This document shows positions 8,484 to 17,488 of a stretch of DNA of 64,000 bases, piece after piece (the stretch's first letter is position 1; each line of letters starts with the position of its first letter). Source of the stretch: Pseudalkalibacillus sp045920555 (GTDB taxonomy: Bacteria; Bacillota; Bacilli; Bacillales; Fictibacillaceae); NCBI RefSeq assembly GCF_045920555.1, contig NZ_CP174509.1, positions 2,046,001-2,110,000 on the forward strand, read 5' to 3'. A model generated the notes under the pieces. The model made no database searches. It saw nothing but the letters and a program-made list of their open reading frames with translations, and was not told the origin of the DNA. The translations under genes were made by a program, and so were the position numbers.

Positions 8484-9545
8484 TTAGAGCCTCCAATACA
8501 TTTTCATAAATTCATCAGCATAATTTTCAAGTGAAAAAATACTTCTGATACGGTTATAACCATTCCTTGTAAGCCTTTTTCGTAAATTAGCATTCTTCAT
8601 TATTCGCTCTGCTTTTAATATGGCATCTTCGATAGAACTCTGACTTATGATCATACCTGTAACATTGTTTTCTACAATACTCCTTATACCATCTGAATCA
8701 GTGGTGAGGATCGGACAACCACAACTCATCGCCTCAACAAGTGTATAGCCGAATCCCTCAATTCCAGAGGTGGAACACAACAACCCTCCTGAATCTGCTA
8801 TTTGAGAATAATAACCGGGCATCAATTCATTTCTTATATTTTTATAGACAGTAAGGTTATGGGATAGATTCCATTTGTCAATCTTCCTTGTAAAAAGATT
8901 CTTCTGTGATAGTTCAAAAAGCGAATCATCGATGAACATCCAAAGTTTAATATTACCGTTCCGTTCAATCAATCTTTTACCGATTTCCAGGAAAAGATCC
9001 CATTTCTTATTTTTCTCAATACGGCCAACCCAACCGGCTATTGGAGATATCGTTTTTGCTACAGGAACATGATGAAAGCTGTTTACATCGAAGCAATTGT
9101 GAAATGAAAATAACGGAAGAGCAGAGAAGTATTTTTTTGCAAGTTGAATTAAGTGTGCTGTTTTTGGTATGAGGATCGCATCAGCTGCTTTTGTGATGGT
9201 CGTTTTATGCCTGATGAAGAATCGTTCGGTAAACCTGTAATCACCAAGGCCTTGCAATTCAAAAACAAGTTTTCCAACATATCCAGATCTTTTTATCGAT
9301 CGAAGTAATTGATGATCCGTACAAACGACGATTAGATCATACTCTTCCTTTTTGACTAATGCTAATATTTCAGATGTTTTTTTCATTAGAAACGTCTTGA
9401 TACCTGTAATGTTGGGATGACCTGATCCTTGTTCCTTGTATAACAAATGGCATTCGATTCCAGCTTGACTAAGCGCTTTGCTCCGATGCCGATTCAATGT
9501 TTCCATCCCGCCACTGGATATAAAGTAGGTAAATAATACTTTCAT
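8484..9545 (-). CDS. Family 4 (GT-B) glycosyltransferase
   Basis: 353 aa. The N-terminus MKVLFTYFISSGGMETLNRHR is the acceptor-side Rossmann domain with a GGxE loop. The central GWVGRIEKNKKWDLFLEIGKRL starts the donor domain, and the C-terminal ESIEGFGYTLVEAMSCGCPIL-like block (written here as SGIEGFGYTLVEAMSCG) holds the EX7E retaining GT4 motif. It is transcribed opposite to its neighbours and preceded by GGGAGAAG. It is likely a cytosolic chain-extending enzyme of the surface-glycan cluster. Confidence 0.88.
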   Translation of the reverse strand: MKVLFTYFISSGGMETLNRHRSKALSQAGIECHLLYKEQGSGHPNITGIKTFLMKKTSEILALVKKEEYDLIVVCTDHQLLRSIKRSGYVGKLVFELQGLGDYRFTERFFIRHKTTITKAADAILIPKTAHLIQLAKKYFSALPLFSFHNCFDVNSFHHVPVAKTISPIAGWVGRIEKNKKWDLFLEIGKRLIERNGNIKLWMFIDDSLFELSQKNLFTRKIDKWNLSHNLTVYKNIRNELMPGYYSQIADSGGLLCSTSGIEGFGYTLVEAMSCGCPILTTDSDGIRSIVENNVTGMIISQSSIEDAILKAERIMKNANLRKRLTRNGYNRIRSIFSLENYADEFMKMYWRL

Positions 9546-9725
9546 TCTTTTCTTCTCCCATCTGCTATTTGAATTATAAGTATATATATGAAAATATCAT
9601 CTCGAATAATAACAGGTCTAAAAAGTGGATTATGGGAAGTTGTCCAATCATCTATTACTTTTGCCGCATATGATGTAAAAAATTTTCATGAATAAAAAAA
9701 GAAAGTAAGAAAGAAAGGAGAAAGA

Positions 9726-10508
9726 TTGGGCATGACTGAGTCACAAGGGTTGCAGCCATTTATACTGAATTCCATCCCTAAAAGTGGAACCCATTTGTTA
9801 AAACAGATTTTACTTGGCATACCAGAAATGAAACATCACCCAGATAAAGGAATGTTCGGACATATCCATTATCAGACACCCTTACAGCTTAATAGGATGA
9901 AAGATCTATCAAAACATGAATTTGTCAATGGCCATTTATTTTACAGCAAAGATTGGGAGACGTTTTTCAACAAATTAAATATGAAACAAATCTTCGTCTA
10001 CCGGGATCCACGAGATGTCATCGTTTCCTATGCATATTTCATCCCGACACTCAAAATTCATCCCCTTTATGACACCTTCCATCAAGAAGGATTTACACAT
10101 CGCGACAGGGTTAAATTCTTAATTGAAGGTGGCCAGCCGACGGATCCAAGGAGAGCTTATCAACCTAATGTATTCGAGTGGTACAAAAGCTTTTCAGATT
10201 GGATAGGTAAAAAACACGTCCACTCTGTAAGGTTCGAGGATTTAACTTCATCGAAAACAAAAAGAGTACAGGAAGTCCATAAAATCGTTAGATTCTTATG
10301 GGGGGAGGAACCTGTTCCTTTAACAAGACAGAAGATGGTTGGTAAAATGATTAACAATATTAATCCTCAGACCTCTCCAACATTTCGGAAGGGGAAAATT
10401 GGAGGGTGGAAAAACGAACTGGATGATGAACTTCGAACGTTATTCAAGGAAATCGCTGGACAATTATTAATTGATCTGAACTATGAAAAAAATAAAAACT
10501 GGCGATAA
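9726..10508 (+). CDS. PAPS-dependent sulfotransferase
   Basis: 260 aa. It shows all three hallmarks of the cytosolic/carbohydrate sulfotransferase fold. The 5'-phosphosulfate loop is SIPKSGTHLLK (residues 16-26), the 3'-phosphate block is YRDPRDVIVSY (92-102) with the conserved Ser, and the C-terminal PAPS motif is FRKGKIGGWKN. The enzyme moves sulfate from PAPS to an alcohol or amine. No signal peptide or membrane segment is present. TTG at 9726 and ATG at 9732 are both reachable from AAAGGAG; I cannot decide between them. It lies among sugar-building genes and in the same cluster as Sat and CysC, so the acceptor is inferred to be a surface sugar. Confidence 0.85.
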   Translation: MGMTESQGLQPFILNSIPKSGTHLLKQILLGIPEMKHHPDKGMFGHIHYQTPLQLNRMKDLSKHEFVNGHLFYSKDWETFFNKLNMKQIFVYRDPRDVIVSYAYFIPTLKIHPLYDTFHQEGFTHRDRVKFLIEGGQPTDPRRAYQPNVFEWYKSFSDWIGKKHVHSVRFEDLTSSKTKRVQEVHKIVRFLWGEEPVPLTRQKMVGKMINNINPQTSPTFRKGKIGGWKNELDDELRTLFKEIAGQLLIDLNYEKNKNWR

Positions 10509-10626
10509 TCGATCAGTCTACCCAATTATATTTATTTTACCAATTCTAGGGTCATGTCTATGCTCGTCTCATGGATGCCTCATAGGTTAATAGAAGAAAG
10601 CCTGAGGATAATGAAAGGGGTTTGGT

Positions 10627-11709
10627 ATGAAAGTCTTGACGATTCTGGGTACACGACCAGAGATCATACGTTTAAGTCTGATTTTGAAAAAATTAGATCA
10701 ATGGGCTGATCAACATACATTGGTCCATACTGGTCAGAATTTTGTTTATAACCTAAGTGAAATATTCTTTAAAGAACTGGATTTGCGGATGCCTGATTAC
10801 ATTTTACAAACTAAGCAACAGTCATTAGGGAGTCAATTAGCATCCATGTTTGAACGAATTGAAGAAATCCTGTTACGGGAAAAACCTGATAAAGTTCTCG
10901 TTCTAGGTGATACAAATAGTGCACTGAGTGCGGTGCTTGCTGAACGCATGAGTATCCCTGTCATCCATATGGAAGCTGGTAACAGATGCTTCGATTTAGC
11001 TGTCCCAGAGGAGAAAAACAGGAAAGTGATCGATGCAATTTCCACCTATAATCTCCCTTATACACCGAATAGCAGGGATAACTTACTACGTGAAGGGATT
11101 CCGAGCAATCGGATCATGTTGTTTGGAAATCCAATCTATGAAGTGCTTAAACATTACGAAAAAACAATTGATAACAGCAATATCCTCAATAAATTGAATC
11201 TTAAGCCACAGGAGTATTTTCTTGTGACAACCCATCGTGCAGAAAATGTAGATAATCCTGGCCATCTGATTGAAATTTTCGAAGGACTTAACTCAATCGC
11301 TGAAACCTACAATAAACCTATCATATGCAGTATCCATCCCCGTACGAGATCTAAGTTAGAAAACCAAACACAGTTGACCCACCATCCGAACATACGATTC
11401 TTTGATCCTTTTGGTTTTTTCGATTTTGTCCAGCTTGAGAAACAAGCTCTGTGCGTATTGACTGACAGCGGGACAGTACAGGAGGAATGTTGCATCTTCA
11501 AAGTTCCTACCGTCACGATCCGAAACAGTACCGAACGTCCAGAAACCGTCGATTGTGGAAGTAATGTCGTGTCTGGATTGAACAGGAAGGGCATATTGGG
11601 TGCAGTAACCATCATGATAAACAAAGATTCGGATTGGGAATGTCCAATTGGTTATCTTGAAAAGCAAGTCTCACATAAAGTAGTTCAATTCTTATTAGGA
11701 GGTCGCTGA
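10627..11709 (+). CDS. UDP-N-acetylglucosamine 2-epimerase-type enzyme (WecB/CapG/WbjD family)
   Basis: 360 aa, non-hydrolysing 2-epimerase fold. Motifs: TILGTRPEIIRLS at the start, VLGDTNSALSAVLAER, HMEAGNRCFDLAVPEEKNR, TTHRAENVD and the C-terminal TDSGTVQEECCIFKVP with RPET. The gene is followed at once by a 4,6-dehydratase and an RmlD-like reductase. In that setting the enzyme most likely makes a UDP-N-acetyl-6-deoxy-L-amino sugar rather than UDP-ManNAc. Start ATG with GAAAGGGG upstream. Confidence 0.88.
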   Translation: MKVLTILGTRPEIIRLSLILKKLDQWADQHTLVHTGQNFVYNLSEIFFKELDLRMPDYILQTKQQSLGSQLASMFERIEEILLREKPDKVLVLGDTNSALSAVLAERMSIPVIHMEAGNRCFDLAVPEEKNRKVIDAISTYNLPYTPNSRDNLLREGIPSNRIMLFGNPIYEVLKHYEKTIDNSNILNKLNLKPQEYFLVTTHRAENVDNPGHLIEIFEGLNSIAETYNKPIICSIHPRTRSKLENQTQLTHHPNIRFFDPFGFFDFVQLEKQALCVLTDSGTVQEECCIFKVPTVTIRNSTERPETVDCGSNVVSGLNRKGILGAVTIMINKDSDWECPIGYLEKQVSHKVVQFLLGGR

Positions 11710-11712
11710 CTA

Positions 11713-12699
11713 TTGAGAAATAAAACGATTTTGATTACTGGAGGAACAGGTTCGTGGGGACATGAACTTGTCAAACAGCTGCTTGAAAAAAATCCGAAAG
11801 AAATCCGGATATTTTCACGTAACGAGGCAAGTCAAGTCCACATGCAACATGAATTTGAATATAATCCGAAGTTGAATTTCATCATCGGGGATATTCGTGA
11901 ATACCAAGGATTGGCAAAAGCTTCAGAAGGGGTGGATTATATTTACCATCTGGCTGCATTGAAACATGTGCCGATTTGTGAACATCAACCTTATGAGGCG
12001 CTCAAAACGAATGTGTTAGGAACACAACATGTCATTGAGGCCGCTATCCAAAACAATGTCGAGAAAGTCATTTACATCTCGACAGATAAAGCTGCAAATC
12101 CTTCCAACTTTTATGGAATGACGAAAGCAATCGGTGAAAAACTTATCATTTATGCGAATGTGCTCAGCCCATCAACCAGATTTGTCTGTGTAAGAGGGGG
12201 TAACGTACTCGGGACGAATGGAAGTGTCATCCATGTCTTCAAGCGTCAGATCCAGCAGAAAGGTGAAATCGGGATAACTGACAAGCGGATGACCAGGTTC
12301 TTTCTGACCTTACACGATGCCATTAAGCTTTTATTCAAAGCTACTGACGAAAGCAAGGGTGGAGAGATTTTCGTAATGAAGATGCCTACATGCAGTATCA
12401 TCGATTTAGCTGAAGTATTGATAGAGGCATCAGGTAAAGAAGGAGTCACTATCAAAGAGTCTGGCATTCGTCCAGGTGAAAAATTGCATGAAATCCTTCT
12501 TTCTGAATATGAAAGCAACACAACAGTCTATTTTGACGAAGAATATTTTGTCATCCTTCCGACCATCGATCTTAAAGAGCTGAAAGAGCATTACCAAAGC
12601 TACAAAAAGATTGATCTGCACAGTTATAGCTCACATGAGATGCTGATGTCCAAAGCCGAAATCAAAGAGATGCTGCTCAAAGGTGGGTTTCTGTCATGA
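11713..12699 (+). CDS. UDP-GlcNAc 4,6-dehydratase (5-inverting, CapE/WbjB type)
   Basis: 328-aa SDR protein. NAD-binding ITGGTGSWGHELVKQLL is at the N-terminus; IYHLAALKHVPICEHQPYEALKTNVLGT and STDKAANPSNFYGMTKAIGEK carry the active-site Thr-Asp-Lys and Tyr-x3-Lys of the FlaA1/PseB/CapE group. It converts UDP-GlcNAc to a 4-keto-6-deoxy intermediate. TTG start at 11713 behind TAGGAGG. It overlaps the next gene by 4 bp. The CapE assignment over PseB rests on the two partner enzymes. Confidence 0.85.
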   Translation: MRNKTILITGGTGSWGHELVKQLLEKNPKEIRIFSRNEASQVHMQHEFEYNPKLNFIIGDIREYQGLAKASEGVDYIYHLAALKHVPICEHQPYEALKTNVLGTQHVIEAAIQNNVEKVIYISTDKAANPSNFYGMTKAIGEKLIIYANVLSPSTRFVCVRGGNVLGTNGSVIHVFKRQIQQKGEIGITDKRMTRFFLTLHDAIKLLFKATDESKGGEIFVMKMPTCSIIDLAEVLIEASGKEGVTIKESGIRPGEKLHEILLSEYESNTTVYFDEEYFVILPTIDLKELKEHYQSYKKIDLHSYSSHEMLMSKAEIKEMLLKGGFLS

Positions 12700-13514
12700 G
12701 GGTGCTTGTCTTGGGAGGATATGGGATGGCGGGTCATATGATCGTCAAATATTTTACCAGTTTGAAAGAATATGACCTTTACTATACCCATCGGAATCCG
12801 AAAGCCTCTGAGGGAATATACCTGGATGTCCGAAATACGGCAGAACTTCAAGGTGTCATTCGAAATGTGAAGCCTGATATTGTCATCAATTGTGTAGGTA
12901 TCCTGAATGAAAGTGCAGCAAAACACACTAGGGATGCCATAATGGTGAACAGCCTATTACCGCATATTCTTAAAGATGAATTGTCTACAATCGGATCCAA
13001 GTTAATCCACATAAGTACGGATTGTGTTTTCATCGGTCAAAAGGGCAACTATACTGAAACGGATCTCCCGGACAGTACAAGTATATACGGCAGATCCAAG
13101 GCATTAGGAGAGGTGTCGGAGGAGCCGCATCTTACGATCAGGACGTCGATCATCGGACCGGAATTGAAAGATGGAATCGGTTTATTCAATTGGTTCATGA
13201 AGCAAACAGGAGAGATCAATGGATTCATTAATGTCTTTTGGAATGGCGTCACTACCCTTGAATTGGCTAAAGCGGTGCATGCTCTCATCATCCAGAATGT
13301 ATCAGGGCTTTATCACCTCACCGCTAAAGAACCCCTTTCCAAATATTCACTACTTACGAAGATCCAGGCAATTTTCGAGAAGGATGATGTGAGCATAAAG
13401 CCATACGAAAAGATGATTTGCGATCGTACGCTTTTGAATACAAGAGAAGATGTCGAGTACGAGACTCCCTCTTATGATGCAATGCTGAGGGAATTAAGAG
13501 AATGGATGGACTGA
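12696..13514 (+). CDS. RmlD-like sugar nucleotide reductase
   Basis: 272-aa SDR protein: LVLGGYGMAGHMIVKYF, VINCVGILNES, STDCVFIGQKGNYTE and the catalytic YGRSKALGE. It resembles dTDP-4-keto-rhamnose reductase (RmlD). It lacks the C-terminal cupin of CapF/WbjC (about 370 aa), so the set may make UDP-L-RhaNAc / UDP-L-QuiNAc (as with the RmlD-like WbvR pathway) rather than UDP-L-FucNAc. That is inference from length and domain content. Starts inside the stop of the preceding gene. Confidence 0.8.
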   Translation: MRVLVLGGYGMAGHMIVKYFTSLKEYDLYYTHRNPKASEGIYLDVRNTAELQGVIRNVKPDIVINCVGILNESAAKHTRDAIMVNSLLPHILKDELSTIGSKLIHISTDCVFIGQKGNYTETDLPDSTSIYGRSKALGEVSEEPHLTIRTSIIGPELKDGIGLFNWFMKQTGEINGFINVFWNGVTTLELAKAVHALIIQNVSGLYHLTAKEPLSKYSLLTKIQAIFEKDDVSIKPYEKMICDRTLLNTREDVEYETPSYDAMLRELREWMD

Positions 13515-13515
13515 A

Positions 13516-14415
13516 ATGCCAGTCTCTAAAAAGAGGATCCTGATAACTGGAGCTTCCGGTTTTACTGGGGTACACGCTGTAAGACTAGCTAATCAGTCGG
13601 AATTAAAGGTCATCTGCACCAGCAGGAGCACTCAACCTTCTTCACCCATACCCTTTAAGCAGTGTGATTTGACCGACTATGCTCAGATTGAAAGGATCAT
13701 TAAGATCGCAAAACCACATTATATCCTCCATCTTGCAGGGTTCAATAATGCTCGCCGCTCTTGGGAAACACCGCATTCTTGTTTAGAGAATAACATATTT
13801 GGAACACTTAATCTTCTAGAAGCTGCCCGGCTGCATATTCCGAAGTCTAAAATATTGATCATTGGTTCCGCTCTACAATATTCTTTATGCTCTGGGGAAA
13901 AACCACCTCATCCCTATAGTTTCAGTAAAACCCTCCAGACACTCCTGTCGAAAGAGTGGAAGCATTTTTACGATATGAACATTGCTGTTGCAAAGCCATC
14001 CAATCTTATCGGACCCGGACATTCCCAAGGTATTTGCTCTAAAGTGGCAAAAGAGATCGTTATCGCCGAAAAAAATAATGGACCTGTCCGTGTCCATCTT
14101 AACAATAGTCTATCGGAATGTGATTTTGTAGATGTCCGGGATGCAGTCAAGGCATATCTATTGATCCTGATGAGTGAAAGTGAATTTGATCATTTTGATA
14201 TCGGTTCAGGACAGAGCAGGACGCTGGAGAACTTGATGGACAATTTCCAGATATTGACCACACAACCTATCCGAATCACTAAGGATCATTCCCTTGCAAC
14301 CCACCCGGTCGACTTGGATTTACAGCCGGTAAGATCACTTGGATGGAAGCGGGAATATAAACTCCAATCAACTTTGAACGATATTCTTTCTTTCTATAAG
14401 TCTATTGTCCAATAA
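13516..14415 (+). CDS. NAD-dependent sugar epimerase/reductase (SDR)
   Basis: 299 aa with ITGASGFTGVHAVRLA, HLAGFNNARRSWE, a Ser in IIGSALQY and YSFSK as the catalytic Tyr-x3-Lys. It is closest in style to GDP-4-keto-6-deoxymannose reductases and related 6-deoxyhexose enzymes. Starts 1 bp after the preceding stop, so it is the fourth gene of one operon. It may modify a second deoxy sugar; the substrate is not decided by sequence. Confidence 0.75.
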   Translation: MPVSKKRILITGASGFTGVHAVRLANQSELKVICTSRSTQPSSPIPFKQCDLTDYAQIERIIKIAKPHYILHLAGFNNARRSWETPHSCLENNIFGTLNLLEAARLHIPKSKILIIGSALQYSLCSGEKPPHPYSFSKTLQTLLSKEWKHFYDMNIAVAKPSNLIGPGHSQGICSKVAKEIVIAEKNNGPVRVHLNNSLSECDFVDVRDAVKAYLLILMSESEFDHFDIGSGQSRTLENLMDNFQILTTQPIRITKDHSLATHPVDLDLQPVRSLGWKREYKLQSTLNDILSFYKSIVQ

Positions 14416-14448
14416 CATTCATTACAGATTGAAATGAGGAAAACCACC

Positions 14449-15207
14449 TTGGAAAATATGCCGAAAATAAGTATCATCATACCTTTTTATAATTGTCCGT
14501 ATGTCGATCAAGCGATCAAAAGTGCCCTTAGGCAGACCTATCGAAATAGGGAAGTGATCCTGGTAGATGATGGCTCGACACAACATACATCATTGATCAA
14601 TCCATTTTTGAATCAAATATTATATATAAAAAAAGAAAATGGCGGAACAGCTAGTGCATTGAATACCGGAATCCAATCTTCCACCGGAGAATTGATCGCA
14701 TGGTTGAGCTCAGATGATATATTTCTAAGGGAGAAGCTGACTAAGCAGGTTAAGTTCATGCGGGAGACGAAGGCGGATATGGTGTATACCAATTTCAACC
14801 TGATCGATGAGCATAGTGTCGTTTTCAAAAAGGATGTTGGGTTGATTCTCACGAGTAAGCTTGATTTATTCAAGCAGCTCCAAAAAAGCTGCCCGGTTAA
14901 TGGAAGTACGGTATTGGTAAAGAAAGATATTTTCTCGTCGATCGGTTGGTTTGATGATACGTTGAAGTATACACAGGATTACGATATGTGGATAAGGATG
15001 GCGGCTAAGTACGAACTGAAAGTCCTGGATGAATCCTTACTCAATTATCGCATCCATGACAATATGGGTTCGAAAAGGTTCGTGGAAGGGCAGTGGAAAG
15101 AAATTAAGACAGTACAAGAAAAATATAAAGGGATGCTGGCCAGACTTATTCATTGTGAGGAGTCTGGAATAGATAAGGATTGTTCCCGAGACGAGAATCT
15201 GGAGTGA
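14449..15207 (+). CDS. Family 2 glycosyltransferase, paralogue of 7536-8288
   Basis: 252 aa from TTG at 14449, chosen because GAGGA lies 8 nt upstream; ATG at 14434 would overlap that site. Motifs SIIIPFYNC, VDDGSTQH, NGGTASALN, SSDDIF, NGSTVLVK, DYDMWIRM and YRIHDNMGSK match the protein encoded at 7536-8288 almost one for one. Such a pair could add the same sugar to different acceptors. The C-terminus is Cys/Asp rich. Confidence 0.87.
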   Translation: MENMPKISIIIPFYNCPYVDQAIKSALRQTYRNREVILVDDGSTQHTSLINPFLNQILYIKKENGGTASALNTGIQSSTGELIAWLSSDDIFLREKLTKQVKFMRETKADMVYTNFNLIDEHSVVFKKDVGLILTSKLDLFKQLQKSCPVNGSTVLVKKDIFSSIGWFDDTLKYTQDYDMWIRMAAKYELKVLDESLLNYRIHDNMGSKRFVEGQWKEIKTVQEKYKGMLARLIHCEESGIDKDCSRDENLE

Positions 15208-15216
15208 AATTTTGAA

Positions 15217-16425
15217 ATGAAAAACAGGAGAGAAAAAAAGATTGGAAATGATATTGAAATCAGTATCATCATCCCGACGTACAATAAATACCCCCAAAAC
15301 CTGCTGACCCTATATTCTATTGAAAACCAACAATTCGATCTATCCAAAGTGGAAGTCATCATGATTGATGATGGATCTACAGATCAGACTAGAACCTTGA
15401 TAGAGCATACATTTCCTTTTCACTTCAAGTTATTACGGAGGGGTCATAACATTGGCAGACCAGCAGCAAGAAATCTAGGAATAAAGAATGCAAATGGTAA
15501 AATCCTCATTTTCCTGGACGCTGAGATTATCGTTCAGCCCGATTTTCTATCCATCCACCATCACTATCATAATAAACATTCGCATATGGTCGTTACAGGA
15601 GTCATGACAATCAGGAAATTATATTCTATTTTGTATCCTGGATTTTCCAAAATCCAATTACAAGAATGCAGAGGAATCATCCAAGCTTTACCAGAGTTGA
15701 AGGCGAAAGTTGACGTTTTTGAAAAGAAACCTCAAAAATTCCTGTTGTTAAACAAGCAACATATCTTTTCGGAGGAATACAAAAGATTATCCACGATTAC
15801 ACCTTATGAGAAATTTTATAACCGCGTGATCATCGCGAATTACGGTTATGAATTAAAAGGTTATCGAATTCCATGGCAAATGTTCGGAACAGGTCACGTG
15901 TCGGTTTCTAAAGATGCGATTGAGCAAGCAGGACTATTTTTAGAATACCCAGGATATGGATGGGATGATTGTGAAATGGGCTACCGTCTTTATAAAAACG
16001 GAGCTGTATTCACCAGTGATGAACGTCTAGTCAGCTACCATCAGGAACACCCGATAGCCAAAACGATACGGGACGAATCAAAAGAAAATTATTTCAGATT
16101 CCAGGAAACCTACAAAGAGGTGGACCAAATGATCATCAGCCTCACGTTTTTACCTGAACCATTCAATCTGCATAAAACGAATCAAATCTTAATCAATTAT
16201 CATGATTTTTGCAAACAATATCCTGGTTCCTATAAATCTATCAAACAATGTTTCCATGGGATGTTAAGTGAAATAGGCAGGCTTAGGAGCCGGAATGAAC
16301 CGATTACCAATCTCTCTAAACAAAAAATTGACAAAAATGCCCTCTCCAATGAAAAACGGCAATTAAGGACACTTTGCCAATATCAACGTTTTCTAGAGTG
16401 CTTTGAACGGCTTGAAAATTTATAA
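15217..16425 (+). CDS. Family 2 glycosyltransferase with extended C-terminal domain
   Basis: 402 aa. GT-A core at residues 9-240: ISIIIPTYNKYPQNLL, VIMIDDGSTDQT, NIGRPAARNLG, FLDAEIIVQPDF in place of the usual DxD, and GYGWDDCEMGYRL as the Glyco_transf_7C-like acceptor motif. The last 150 residues are helical, basic and unassigned. Start ATG behind GGAGTGA. It belongs to the same transcription unit as its neighbours (gap 9 bp). Confidence 0.85.
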   Translation: MKNRREKKIGNDIEISIIIPTYNKYPQNLLTLYSIENQQFDLSKVEVIMIDDGSTDQTRTLIEHTFPFHFKLLRRGHNIGRPAARNLGIKNANGKILIFLDAEIIVQPDFLSIHHHYHNKHSHMVVTGVMTIRKLYSILYPGFSKIQLQECRGIIQALPELKAKVDVFEKKPQKFLLLNKQHIFSEEYKRLSTITPYEKFYNRVIIANYGYELKGYRIPWQMFGTGHVSVSKDAIEQAGLFLEYPGYGWDDCEMGYRLYKNGAVFTSDERLVSYHQEHPIAKTIRDESKENYFRFQETYKEVDQMIISLTFLPEPFNLHKTNQILINYHDFCKQYPGSYKSIKQCFHGMLSEIGRLRSRNEPITNLSKQKIDKNALSNEKRQLRTLCQYQRFLECFERLENL

Positions 16426-16449
16426 AAATGAAGAAAGGTGGTGGTATAT

Positions 16450-17484
16450 TTGAAGATAACGTTTACAGCGATCACCCTTTGTAAGGGAGGAGCACAAAGA
16501 ATGCTAGTGGAGCTTGCAAATGGTCTTTCCCAAAAAGGGTATGACGTGGTAGTCGTAATGCCGCCTCAAGGGGTTATCGAATATCCGTTACATGTAAGTG
16601 TGATCCGGACGAAGGGACCGAACATTACTGCAAATGATATACCGGTCAGTAACATCATCGTTTCTAATTTTTATACATTGACGCCCATATGCGAGCAAGC
16701 CAGTCGTGCTGGCAGAGGGACACATGTAAGGATCAGTCTTTGCTATGAACCTGTGTTCCTGCCTGATCATGAAGCTTCTTTTAAGAGCTATCATAGTAGT
16801 AAAAACCTAGTCGTCCTTTCCAATTGGCAGCAGCAACTTATTAAATTGAATCATGGTATCGAAGGGTCGATTGTACCTGTAGGTGTAAGTAGAAACTTTT
16901 ATAATTTAGGTAAAAGACGCTCAAAAAAACGGTTGGAAGTAAGCGGGATTGTAAGAATGCAAGAGGGTGGATATTCATGGCATAGGGAACAGGAATATCT
17001 AATTGAAACTTTTACAGCATTAAAGAAGAAATACCCGCGAGTAACCTTCAATTTAATTTCTCCCCCAAATGAAGTCATAGTTTCCCAGGCCCTCCACTCA
17101 TACCATTCGAACCGTTTATTCCAATCATTAAGGCCTCGTGACGATGTCCAGCTTAACAAATTCCTGAATAAGACAGATATCTTTGTGAGCTCTTCAACTT
17201 ATGATACAGCTTCACTACCTGGACTTGAAGCGATGAAATGCGGAGCTGCATTAGCAACCGTCTATTCAGGTGGAAACACGGATTATTGCCGTCATGGAGA
17301 AAACTGTTTATTATCTTATCGCCATGAAAATAAGTTGTTTGAACACATTTCTACTCTCATAGAGAACGCCGAGCTTTGTCAAAAGCTTGCCAGCGAGGGA
17401 GAAAAAGAAGCCTCAAAATGGACCTGGGATCGAAGTGTAAACCTTTTCGAGCTGGCCATAAAAAGATTCATGAACAGGAGGTAA
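16450..17484 (+). CDS. Family 4 (GT-B) glycosyltransferase
   Basis: 344 aa from TTG at 16450, preferred because AAAGGTGGTG lies just upstream; the GTG codons at 16438 and 16441 fall inside that site. The N-terminus ITFTAITLCKGGAQRML has the GGAxR loop, and the C-terminal block SSSTYDTASLPGLEAMKCG matches the GT4 donor site. It sits 4 bp before sat, so glycan assembly and sulfate activation are transcribed together. Confidence 0.85.
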   Translation: MKITFTAITLCKGGAQRMLVELANGLSQKGYDVVVVMPPQGVIEYPLHVSVIRTKGPNITANDIPVSNIIVSNFYTLTPICEQASRAGRGTHVRISLCYEPVFLPDHEASFKSYHSSKNLVVLSNWQQQLIKLNHGIEGSIVPVGVSRNFYNLGKRRSKKRLEVSGIVRMQEGGYSWHREQEYLIETFTALKKKYPRVTFNLISPPNEVIVSQALHSYHSNRLFQSLRPRDDVQLNKFLNKTDIFVSSSTYDTASLPGLEAMKCGAALATVYSGGNTDYCRHGENCLLSYRHENKLFEHISTLIENAELCQKLASEGEKEASKWTWDRSVNLFELAIKRFMNRR

Positions 17485-17488
17485 CAAC

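Noticed and set aside
12246..12621. Long minus-strand frames inside the dehydratase gene
   Set aside because: Antisense shadows of a well-supported coding gene, as with many others opposite the intact genes.
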